Positions 1 to 6,310 of a stretch of DNA of 64,000 nt are shown here, one piece after another. The DNA comes from JBDTSW01 sp963799815 (GTDB taxonomy: Bacteria > Actinomycetota > Thermoleophilia > Solirubrobacterales > 70-9): contig CAWCYG010000001.1 of the NCBI GenBank assembly GCA_963799815.1, positions 62,001-126,000 of the forward strand, given 5' to 3'. The notes beneath the pieces were generated by a model that saw only the letters and a list, made by a program, of their open reading frames with translations, was not told where the DNA came from and searched no databases. Position 1 is the stretch's first letter. The number at the start of each line of letters is the position of its first letter. Made by a program: the position numbers and the translations under genes.

Positions 1-1
1 C

Positions 2-940
2 CGCGAGAAGGGCTGCTCGGCGGTCCAGGAGGTGGCGTTCACTCTCTCAAACGCGATCGCCTACGTCCAGGCCGCACTCGACCGCGGCTTCGATGTCGAC
101 GACTTCGCCCCTCGGCTGGCCTTCTTCTTCAACTGCCACAACAACGTCTTCCAGGAGATCGCCAAGTTCCGGGCCGTGCGCCGGATGTGGGCCAAGATCA
201 TGCGCGAGCGCTTCGGGGCCAGTGAGGAGCGCTCGCAGATGATCCGCTTTCACACGCAGACGGGGGGCGTGACTCTGCAGGCGCAGCAGCCGGAGGTGAA
301 CATCATCCGGGTGGCGCTGCAGGGGTTCGCGGCCGTATGCGGTGGCACGCAGTCCCTGCACACGAACGGCTTTGACGAGGCTCTCGCGCTTCCGACCGAA
401 CGCTCCGCGCGGATCGCGCTGCGTACCCAGCAGGTGCTTGCCCACGAGTCGGGAGCGGCCGACACTGTCGATCCGTTCGCGGGGTCGTATTTCGTCGAAG
501 CGCTCACCGACGAGCTCGAGGAGCGCTCCTGGGAGCTGATCTCGAAGGTCGAGGAGATGGGCGGCTCGACCGCGGCGCTCGAGTTCATCCAGCGGGAAAT
601 CGAGGAGTCGGCCGCGTCCTACCACGAGCGCTACCGCTCCGGACAGGACATCATCGTCGGGGTCAACCGGTACGTCACCGACCAGGTCGACGACGTCGAC
701 ATCCTTCGGGTCGACCCCGAGGCCGAGCGACGCCAACTCGAGCGGCTCGAAAAGTTCAAGGCGGAGCGCGACCAGGAGAAGGTGGACCAACGGCTGGCGG
801 AGCTGGGCGAGGTCGCGGAGGGCGACGGCAACCTGCTGCGTCCGATCAAGGAGGCCCTGCGGGACAAGGCCTCGATCGGTGATGTTTGCAACGCGATGCG
901 CGAGGTCTTCGGCGAGTACAGGGGCGGCGCGTTCTTCTAG
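2..940 (+). CDS. Methylmalonyl-CoA mutase, large subunit (5' partial)
   Basis: The reading frame is open from the left edge, so only about the last 312 residues are present. They belong to the substrate-binding (beta/alpha barrel) chain of cobalamin-dependent acyl-CoA mutases, which interconvert methylmalonyl-CoA and succinyl-CoA. Visible motifs are GGTQSLHTNGFDEALALPT, LAHESG and ADTVDPFAGSYFVE. The protein ends shortly after an acidic linker with CNAMREVFGEYRG, so it lacks the C-terminal B12-binding domain. The cobalamin domain must be a separate small subunit, not in this window. The acyl-CoA carboxylase beta gene just downstream fits a propionyl-CoA to succinyl-CoA route. A related acyl-CoA mutase (isobutyryl- or ethylmalonyl-type) cannot be excluded from this fragment. 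Confidence 0.9.
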   Translation, partial: REKGCSAVQEVAFTLSNAIAYVQAALDRGFDVDDFAPRLAFFFNCHNNVFQEIAKFRAVRRMWAKIMRERFGASEERSQMIRFHTQTGGVTLQAQQPEVNIIRVALQGFAAVCGGTQSLHTNGFDEALALPTERSARIALRTQQVLAHESGAADTVDPFAGSYFVEALTDELEERSWELISKVEEMGGSTAALEFIQREIEESAASYHERYRSGQDIIVGVNRYVTDQVDDVDILRVDPEAERRQLERLEKFKAERDQEKVDQRLAELGEVAEGDGNLLRPIKEALRDKASIGDVCNAMREVFGEYRGGAFF

Positions 941-1019
941 CGCCAGGCGCACGGAGGCTTTCTCCTGCAATGTCGTGCACGGCGGCAGGAGACCCAGGAC
1001 TCCGCCAGAACCCCGGCAC

Positions 1020-1379
1020 ATGGAAACCAAGGCGAAGCGGACGCTCGTAAAGTCCGCGCCGGAGCTGTGGGAGCTGGCCGACGATCTGATCCGCATGGAA
1101 GCCTGGATGAGCGGGCTCTTGGGTACGGCGATGCCCATTTCCGTCGAGGTCACCCGACGCGAGCCGCAGCGCGCGCTGGCCTGGCGCGTCCAGGGCGAGG
1201 GACCTGCGACCCCTGGGCATGCCCGAATCGCGATCGAGCTGGCCGAGAAGGGCTTCGGCACGGCGGTCTCGATCACGGCGCAACACCCGGCGCCCGACCC
1301 CGCGGCGGCCATCGGCGCGCTGGAGGAGCTGTTGGATGAGCTCGGATCGCCCGAACGACGACCCTTCACCCGCGGCTAG
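1020..1379 (+). CDS. Small SRPBCC (START/polyketide cyclase-like) protein
   Basis: A 119-residue protein. The N-terminal stretch SAPELWELADDLIRMEAWM resembles the opening strand and helix of SRPBCC fold proteins (typically x-x-P-x-x-V/L-W-x-x-x-x-D followed by W). The rest alternates short strands and ends in a long amphipathic helix (PAAAIGALEELLDEL), as expected for this ligand-binding fold. No catalytic motif can be named. The start was chosen at METKAKR because upstream sequence in this frame overlaps the mutase gene. Its 3' end overlaps the following HD gene by 44 nt, suggesting translational coupling. Function unknown, perhaps binding a hydrophobic ligand. Confidence 0.6.
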   Translation: METKAKRTLVKSAPELWELADDLIRMEAWMSGLLGTAMPISVEVTRREPQRALAWRVQGEGPATPGHARIAIELAEKGFGTAVSITAQHPAPDPAAAIGALEELLDELGSPERRPFTRG

Positions 1380-1983
1380 CACCGAGAGCCTGGTCGAGCT
1401 GCTCGCCTCGCGCGGCGGCCTGCTCCTAGACGGCCTCGAGGCACACCTCCCCGGGTCGCGTGATAAGGCCGAGGCGGCTGCCGCCTACGCGCTCGCCGCA
1501 GCGGTTGAGCTCGGGCTCCCGCGCACGAGCTGCGAGCTGGCTCGCGAGACAGCAAAGCTGCACGACGTCGGCTTGGTCTACGTGCCGGTCGAGGCACTTG
1601 CGAAGCCCCCCCGAGATCGGACCGAGGAGGAGCTGATACGGATCTCCTCCCACCACGAGAAGGGCGCGCAGCTGGCGCGGGGGGCTGGCCTTCCCGAACG
1701 CGTCTGCGAATGGATCCAGTTCGGGGCCGAGCGCTTCGACGGAGGCGGGCCGGCCGGCCTCGCGGGTGAGGCGATCCCGCTCCAGGCTCGGATCTCGCGC
1801 GCTGCCCATGCCTGCTACGAGGCACTGAGAGCGCAAGCTGGGCAGGGAGGCGAGCCGGCCCCCGCTCGGAGCCCCACGGAGATCCTCGGCGCCCGGGCCG
1901 GCGGCGACCTGGACCCGATGGTGGTGGACGCACTCAATGCCGTCCTCTCGCGCGCGCAGGCGGACCCTTCGCGGCGAACGTAG
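1336..1983 (+). CDS. HD-domain protein related to HD-GYP, degenerate motifs
   Basis: A protein of about 215 residues. The central part aligns by eye with HD-GYP c-di-GMP phosphodiesterase domains: AKLHDVGLVYVP (canonical LHDIGK...IP), TEEELIRISSHHEKGAQL (TEEE...HP..GA), then ERFDGGGPAGLAGEAIPLQARI (canonical ERxDGxGYPxGLxGxxIPLxARI). The HD pair is kept. The lysine after HDxG is Leu, the HH before E-R-x-D-G is replaced (FGAERFDG), and GYP is GGP. Catalysis on c-di-GMP is therefore doubtful, and a sensory or other phosphohydrolase role is possible. It is placed between mutase and carboxylase genes and overlaps the SRPBCC gene. The ATG at MSSDRP is the first good start. Confidence 0.65.
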   Translation: MSSDRPNDDPSPAASTESLVELLASRGGLLLDGLEAHLPGSRDKAEAAAAYALAAAVELGLPRTSCELARETAKLHDVGLVYVPVEALAKPPRDRTEEELIRISSHHEKGAQLARGAGLPERVCEWIQFGAERFDGGGPAGLAGEAIPLQARISRAAHACYEALRAQAGQGGEPAPARSPTEILGARAGGDLDPMVVDALNAVLSRAQADPSRRT

Positions 1984-1996
1984 AATCGCACTCGGC

Positions 1997-3565
1997 GTGC
2001 GTCAGAAGTATCCCGAGACAGCCGAGGAGAAGCTCGCGCAGCTGCGCGAGCTACGTGAACAGGCGATCCACTCGGCGTCCGAGGAGGCGGTTTCCAAGCA
2101 GCACGCCAAGGGCAAGCTGACGGCCAGGGAGCGCATCGACAAGCTGCTCGACCCCGGGACGTTCGAGGAGCTCGACACGTTCGTGCGTCACCGGACCTAC
2201 GACTTCGACATGCAGAAGCGCCGGCCGCACGGCGACGCTGTGGTGACCGGCTGGGGCACGATCGACGGTCGGCCGGTCGCGGTCTTCTCCCAGGACTTCA
2301 CCGTCTTCGGCGGCTCCCTGGGGGAGGTGATGGCCGAGAAGATGTGCAAGGTCATGGACCTCGCCGCCAAGATCGGCGCGCCCGTGATCGGCATCAACGA
2401 CTCTGGCGGCGCGCGGATTCAGGAGGGGGTGGTCTCGCTCGGCGCCTACGGGGACGTCTTCGTCCGAAACGTCCGCAGCTCAGGCGTGATCCCGCAGATC
2501 AGCTTGATCATGGGGCCCTGTGCCGGCGGCGCCGTCTACTCCCCCGCCATGACGGACTTCATCTTCATGGTCAAGGAGACCTCGCACATGTTCATCACCG
2601 GGCCCGAGGTGATCAAGACCGTGACCGGGGAGGAAGTCGAGTTCGAGGAGCTCGGCGGGGCGATGAGCCACAACTCGAAGTCTGGGGTCGCGCATTTCGC
2701 CTCCGACGACGAGGAGCAGTGTCTCGCCGACGCCCGTTATCTCCTCTCCTTCCTGCCCTCCAACAATCTCGAGACGCCACCACGCGTTGAGCCGTACGAC
2801 GACCCGGACCGCGAGGAGCCGGAACTCGATTCGATCGTTCCCGCCGACGCCCAGAAGCCTTACGACATGCGCGAGGTGATCGCGCTGGTCGTCGACGACG
2901 GCGAGTTCTTCGAGGTTCACGAGCACTTCGCGCAGAACATCGTGTGCGGGTTCTCACGCCTCGACGGCTATGCGATAGGCGTCGTCGGCAATCAGCCGAA
3001 GCACCTCGCGGGCGTGCTCGACATCGAGTCCTCCGAGAAGGGGGCACGCTTCGTGCGCACATGCGATGCGTTCAACGTCCCGCTGTTGACGTTCACGGAC
3101 GTTCCCGGGTTCCTTCCGGGCACCTCGCAGGAGTGGGGCGGGATCATTCGCCACGGCGCCAAGCTTCTCTACGCCTTCACCGAGGCCACGGTCCCGAAGC
3201 TGACGGTGGTGACGCGCAAGGCATACGGGGGCGCGTACGACGTCATGAACTCGAAGCACATGCTCGCCGACTTCAACGTCGCCTGGCCGCAGGCGGAGGT
3301 TGCGGTGATGGGCCCGGAGGGTGCGGTCAACATCATCTATCGCAAGGACATCGCCCAGTCGCCCACCCCCGACGAACGACGCGCGAAGCTGATCGACGAC
3401 TACAAGGCTCACTTCGCCAACCCGTACTCGGCGGCCGAGCGCGGCTATATCGACGATGTGATCGAGCCGCACGAGACCCGTCCGCGGCTCGTCAAGGCGC
3501 TTCGCATGCTCCAGACCAAGCGGGTCGAGCAGCCCAAGCGAAAGCACGGGAACATCCCGCTTTAG
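1997..3565 (+). CDS. Acyl-CoA (propionyl-CoA) carboxylase, beta/carboxyltransferase subunit
   Basis: A 522-residue carboxyltransferase subunit that transfers carboxyl from biotin to propionyl-CoA or a related acyl-CoA. It shows family hallmarks: N-terminal KGKLTARERIDKLLDPGTFEE, FSQDFTVFGGSLGE, INDSGGARIQEGVVSLGAYG, IMGPCAGGAVYSPAMTDF in the first crotonase half, and FTDVPGFLPGTSQEWGGIIRHGAKLL and RKAYGGAYDVM (motifs quoted in pieces) in the second half. Length matches actinobacterial AccD/PccB proteins. The GTG start (VRQKYPETAEEK) follows the HD gene by 13 nt. Starts further upstream would lie inside that gene. The biotin-carrying alpha subunit is not in the window. With the mutase upstream, it likely acts in propionyl-CoA catabolism. 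Confidence 0.93.
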   Translation: MRQKYPETAEEKLAQLRELREQAIHSASEEAVSKQHAKGKLTARERIDKLLDPGTFEELDTFVRHRTYDFDMQKRRPHGDAVVTGWGTIDGRPVAVFSQDFTVFGGSLGEVMAEKMCKVMDLAAKIGAPVIGINDSGGARIQEGVVSLGAYGDVFVRNVRSSGVIPQISLIMGPCAGGAVYSPAMTDFIFMVKETSHMFITGPEVIKTVTGEEVEFEELGGAMSHNSKSGVAHFASDDEEQCLADARYLLSFLPSNNLETPPRVEPYDDPDREEPELDSIVPADAQKPYDMREVIALVVDDGEFFEVHEHFAQNIVCGFSRLDGYAIGVVGNQPKHLAGVLDIESSEKGARFVRTCDAFNVPLLTFTDVPGFLPGTSQEWGGIIRHGAKLLYAFTEATVPKLTVVTRKAYGGAYDVMNSKHMLADFNVAWPQAEVAVMGPEGAVNIIYRKDIAQSPTPDERRAKLIDDYKAHFANPYSAAERGYIDDVIEPHETRPRLVKALRMLQTKRVEQPKRKHGNIPL

Positions 3566-3611
3566 GACGATGCGGGCATGAGTAGCGAGGCTTCGGGGTA
3601 GACGGGCGCTG

Positions 3612-4130
3612 ATGCAGCGGGTGAACGCCGGACACATCGTCGCCGTCGTGGGCGCGCTCGCGCTCCTGGTGTCGCTCTTCCTCGACTGGTACGAGGGCGG
3701 ATTCGACGGAGAGGGCGTGACCGCCTGGACCGTCTTCGAGCTGATCGACCTGCTGCTGGCGCTGATCGCCGTGGCGACGATCGTGGCAGCGGCCAGTGAC
3801 CTGCATGAGCGGCCGCGGGCGCTGGACATCGATCGCTGGCTGCCAGGACTTGCCGCCGCGGCGTTGCTCCTCGTCGCCGTCTCGATCATCAACAACCCGC
3901 CGGCCGTCACCGACAGCTCGGAGAAGGTCGGCGCCTGGATCGCCCTCGCCGGCGCCATCCTGATGGTGGTCGGAGCGCTGTTCGGTGAGCGTCGGATCTC
4001 GATCGTGTTGAGCCCGCGTGACGAGGGCGGGAGTGCTCGCACCGAGTCCCACGGGCCGACCGGCCCGGCGACCGACCCACCGGGGAGCGAGGCCAAGACG
4101 CGGGCAACGAACCCCTTGGATCCGCGTTAG
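3612..4130 (+). CDS. Four-TM membrane protein of unknown function
   Basis: A 172-residue protein with four hydrophobic segments at roughly residues 7-25, 42-62, 77-95 and 108-125. A short loop with DWYEGGFDGEGVTAW lies between TM1 and TM2, and a hydrophilic Pro/Gly/Thr-rich tail of about 40 residues follows. The LFLDWY plus G-x-T-x-W arrangement recurs in small uncharacterised actinobacterial membrane proteins, but no function can be named. It lies 46 nt after the carboxylase gene on the same strand, so co-transcription is possible. It is convergent with the next gene. Confidence 0.6.
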   Translation: MQRVNAGHIVAVVGALALLVSLFLDWYEGGFDGEGVTAWTVFELIDLLLALIAVATIVAAASDLHERPRALDIDRWLPGLAAAALLLVAVSIINNPPAVTDSSEKVGAWIALAGAILMVVGALFGERRISIVLSPRDEGGSARTESHGPTGPATDPPGSEAKTRATNPLDPR

Positions 4131-4158
4131 CAACGCACGGTCGAGGGCTCCCCGCCAG

Positions 4159-5106
4159 CTACAGCGCAGCCTCGCCCGCGGCTGCGACGCGGCCCTCGTG
4201 CCAGGCCTCGAGCACAGCCGTCGCGATGCCCAGGTCCTGGATCGCCAGGCCGGTTGAGTCGAAAAGGGTGATCTGGGCGGCGGAGCTGCGACCGGGGGCG
4301 GTGCCGCTCAGCACCTGACCGAGCTCGGTGACCTGCTGGTGGGTCACCTCCCCGCGGCTGAACGGCCCGGAGAGCTCGCCGCCGCCCGCCGCCTGTCCTC
4401 GCTCATCGCAGAAGAGCCTGCAGGCGGCAAGTGCCTCAGGAGCCACCTCGGCCTTGCCGTATGCATCGGCGCCGAGGACGGCGAAATGCTGGCCCGGTTG
4501 TGGCTCGCCGGCTTCGATCACTGGCCTGTGTCCCGGGGTAACCGTGACGACGACGTCTTGCGCCACCGCGGCTTCGCGCGAGCCCGTGGCCCAGCCGAGC
4601 TCGGTAGCGAGTGTTTCCGCGTTCTCGGCGCGAAGGTCGGCACACACGCCCGTCTGAAAGCCGGCGGCTGCGAGGCAGCGTGCCGCCCACGCCCCGTTGA
4701 CCCCACAACCGATGATCCCTGCCGTGCGGGCGCCATCGCGAGCCAGCGTCTGGGCGGAGACGGCGGCCGCGGCGCCGGTTCGAAGCGAGGTGACCGAGCC
4801 GCAGTCCATGATCGCGACGAGCTCCCCCGTTTCAGCGCTCGAGAGTAGGAGCGCCCCGGCCACCACCGGCAGGCCGCGGTCGGGGTTGCCGGGAAACGAG
4901 GTCACCCACTTGAGCAGGGCGTACTCGTCGCCTCGCGCCGGCATGGCTCTGAAGTCGCCGTGCGGCGGTGAGTCGAGGTAGACCTTCGGAGGCATGTGCC
5001 ACTCGCCCGCGGCGTGACGCTCGAAGGCGTGGCGCGTTCGCTCGTTGGCGGCCTCGGGCGGAACCGCGTCGAAGACGGCGTCGGCGTCGAAGATGGGGAT
5101 GGGCAT
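4159..5106 (-). CDS. Ornithine cyclodeaminase / mu-crystallin family oxidoreductase
   Basis: A 315-residue NAD(P)-dependent enzyme of the ornithine cyclodeaminase/mu-crystallin/alanine dehydrogenase family. It has an N-terminal substrate lid with KWVTSFPGN and a central MDCGSVTSLRTGAAAAVSA segment, the equivalent of the D-x-x-x-x-T-x-x-R-T-A/G-A-A signature. Next comes the Rossmann motif GIIGCGVNGAW and a C-terminal ITLFDSTGLAIQDLGIA, highly typical of the family. Substrate cannot be told: proline formation from ornithine, reductive amination of keto acids and ketimine reduction all occur in the family. It is divergent from the carboxylase epsilon-like gene, with 61 nt between starts. Confidence 0.88.
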   Translation of the reverse strand: MPIPIFDADAVFDAVPPEAANERTRHAFERHAAGEWHMPPKVYLDSPPHGDFRAMPARGDEYALLKWVTSFPGNPDRGLPVVAGALLLSSAETGELVAIMDCGSVTSLRTGAAAAVSAQTLARDGARTAGIIGCGVNGAWAARCLAAAGFQTGVCADLRAENAETLATELGWATGSREAAVAQDVVVTVTPGHRPVIEAGEPQPGQHFAVLGADAYGKAEVAPEALAACRLFCDERGQAAGGGELSGPFSRGEVTHQQVTELGQVLSGTAPGRSSAAQITLFDSTGLAIQDLGIATAVLEAWHEGRVAAAGEAAL

Positions 5107-5167
5107 GGGGCGTTCTTATCGGGTCCCGTTCGGGGCCGTCGGGAGGGGGTCGCGTAGAGTCCTGCTC

Positions 5168-5422
5168 GTGGCCACCAACGGCAAGCGCCGACCCCCGCGC
5201 CCGCAGATCGAGATCGTCTCCTCGACGGCAACCGAATCGGAGGCCGCGGCCATCGTGGCCGCTCTCGAGCAGTTCCTCGTTGATACCGCCCCGCCACCTC
5301 ACGGATCCGCTGCGCCCACCAGCCGTTGGCAATGTGCGGCGCTCGAAGAGGGCGTGTCGGCGCGGCAGGTGAGCGGCTCAGTATGGGGCCACGGGCCTGC
5401 ACGCAGCCCCGAGACCGGATAG
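5168..5422 (+). CDS. Acyl-CoA carboxylase epsilon subunit-like small protein
   Basis: An 84-residue protein starting at GTG (VATNGKRRPPRPQIEIV). Its pattern is a beta-strand IEIVSS, an acidic helix with TESEAAAIVAALEQFL, a variable Pro-rich linker and a terminal RWQCAALEEGVSAR. This resembles actinobacterial epsilon subunits, which have a strand, a T-x-E-E-x-A-A-I-x-A-x-L helix and a conserved W-x-x-A-A-x-x-E-G. In streptomycetes and mycobacteria such peptides bind the carboxyltransferase beta subunit and raise activity. The beta gene lies 1.6 kb upstream on the same strand, separated by the membrane protein and the divergent cyclodeaminase. Assignment rests on motif pattern and context only. 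Confidence 0.6.
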   Translation: MATNGKRRPPRPQIEIVSSTATESEAAAIVAALEQFLVDTAPPPHGSAAPTSRWQCAALEEGVSARQVSGSVWGHGPARSPETG

Positions 5423-5471
5423 AACCCTTACCTAGCGGGCCGGCGACGGCGTCGGCCAGGGAAGGAGATTC

Positions 5472-5681
5472 ATGGCCGTAGTCAAGATCATCGAGCTGGT
5501 CGGCAGCTCGAAGACCTCAACCGACGACGCCGCCAAGCAGGCGCTCGACCAGGCGAAGGGGTCGCTGCGCAACATCCGCGCGGTCGACATCGTCTCGACC
5601 GGCATCCGCGGGGAGGGCCTCGACGAATACCGCGCTCACGTGCGGGTCGCGTTCATCATCGAGGACACCGACGTCGACTGA
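5472..5681 (+). CDS. Dodecin
   Basis: A 69-residue dodecin, a small flavin-binding protein that forms hollow dodecamers and buffers free riboflavin, FMN or CoA. It starts MAVVKIIELVGSSKTSTDDA, the classic dodecin N-terminus (strand followed by S-S-x-S-W/T-x-D-A helix), and continues with NIRAVDIVSTGIRGEGLDEYRAHV in two pieces. The helix, two-strand order and the length are exactly those of the family. The flavin-stacking tryptophan (usually S-W-E-D-A) is replaced here by threonine (STDDA), so flavin affinity may be reduced, as in CoA- or FMN-preferring variants. A GGAAGGAG ribosome site precedes the ATG by 6 nt. Confidence 0.9.
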   Translation: MAVVKIIELVGSSKTSTDDAAKQALDQAKGSLRNIRAVDIVSTGIRGEGLDEYRAHVRVAFIIEDTDVD

Positions 5682-5684
5682 GCG

Positions 5685-6263
5685 ATGAGCCGGCGCGGGA
5701 CCGCGATCGCAGCGATCACCGGATCGACGGTCGCGGTCCTGCTCGGGCTCACAGCGGGCTCGTCGACAGCGGGCGGGCCCAAGTGTCTCGGCAAGGCCGC
5801 GACCATCGTTCGCGGCGACGGAGACAACGACATCCAGGGAACCCCGGGGGCCGACGTGATCATCGCCGGCGCCGGCCAGGACTTCGTCGAAGCGCACGGG
5901 AACAAGGACCGGGTGTGCGGTGAAGGCGGCAACGATCTGATCTTCACCGGCCCTGGCGCCGACAAGATCGCGGCGGGGAAGGGCCGTGACGAGATCCACG
6001 GCGTCGGCGGCAACGACGACCTCAGGGGCGGGGAAGGCGACGATTCGGGCATCGTGCCGCATCGGGGCTCGACCATCAACGCAGGCCTCTACGGCGAAGA
6101 GGGCAACGACGATCTGAACGGCAACCCGGGGGTGGACCTGTGCGACGGCGGCGATGGGACCGACGCGCTCGAGGGCTGCGAGGTCTTCCCCTGCGGCGTG
6201 GCCACGGTCGGCAAGGGTCTCGGGCCCTGCCAGGACCCGCCGCTGGGGATGCGCGAGACCTAA
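5685..6263 (+). CDS. Secreted RTX-like (haemolysin-type calcium-binding repeat) protein
   Basis: A 192-residue exported protein. A signal peptide (MSRRGTAIAAITGSTVAVL, then an Ala/Gly/Ser stretch) is followed by degenerate nonapeptide repeats of the GGxGxDxU kind: GDGDNDIQGTPGADVIIAG, GEGGNDLIFTGPGADKI, GVGGNDDLRGGEGDD, GEEGNDDLNGNPGVDL, GDGTDALEG. Such repeats fold into a parallel beta-roll that binds Ca2+ outside the cell. Four or more Cys (CLGK, VCGE, LCDGG, GCEVFPCG, PCQD) suggest disulfides. No enzymatic domain is present. The ATG lies 3 nt after the dodecin stop, so the two are likely co-transcribed. Confidence 0.75.
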   Translation: MSRRGTAIAAITGSTVAVLLGLTAGSSTAGGPKCLGKAATIVRGDGDNDIQGTPGADVIIAGAGQDFVEAHGNKDRVCGEGGNDLIFTGPGADKIAAGKGRDEIHGVGGNDDLRGGEGDDSGIVPHRGSTINAGLYGEEGNDDLNGNPGVDLCDGGDGTDALEGCEVFPCGVATVGKGLGPCQDPPLGMRET

Positions 6264-6266
6264 ATA

Positions 6267-6289
6267 CCTAAATCCCAATCCGGATTAGG
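6267..6289. promoter_or_regulatory. Inverted repeat upstream of the sulfate-assimilation operon (putative operator)
   Basis: In the 47-bp gap before sir there is an AT-richer island with a perfect 10-bp palindrome AATCCGGATT (6277-6286). A longer pair of arms also occurs: CCTAAATCC (6267-6275) against GGATTAGG (6282-6289), with one extra A in the left arm. A possible -10 element, CATACT (6299-6304), would put the transcription start almost at the ATG at 6311, giving a leaderless or near-leaderless mRNA. The cysteine-free Rrf2 regulator encoded at 11557-12015 is an obvious candidate ligand-responsive binder, but this link is inference. Confidence 0.4.
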
Positions 6290-6310
6290 GCTTTATGCCA
6301 TACTGCGCGC

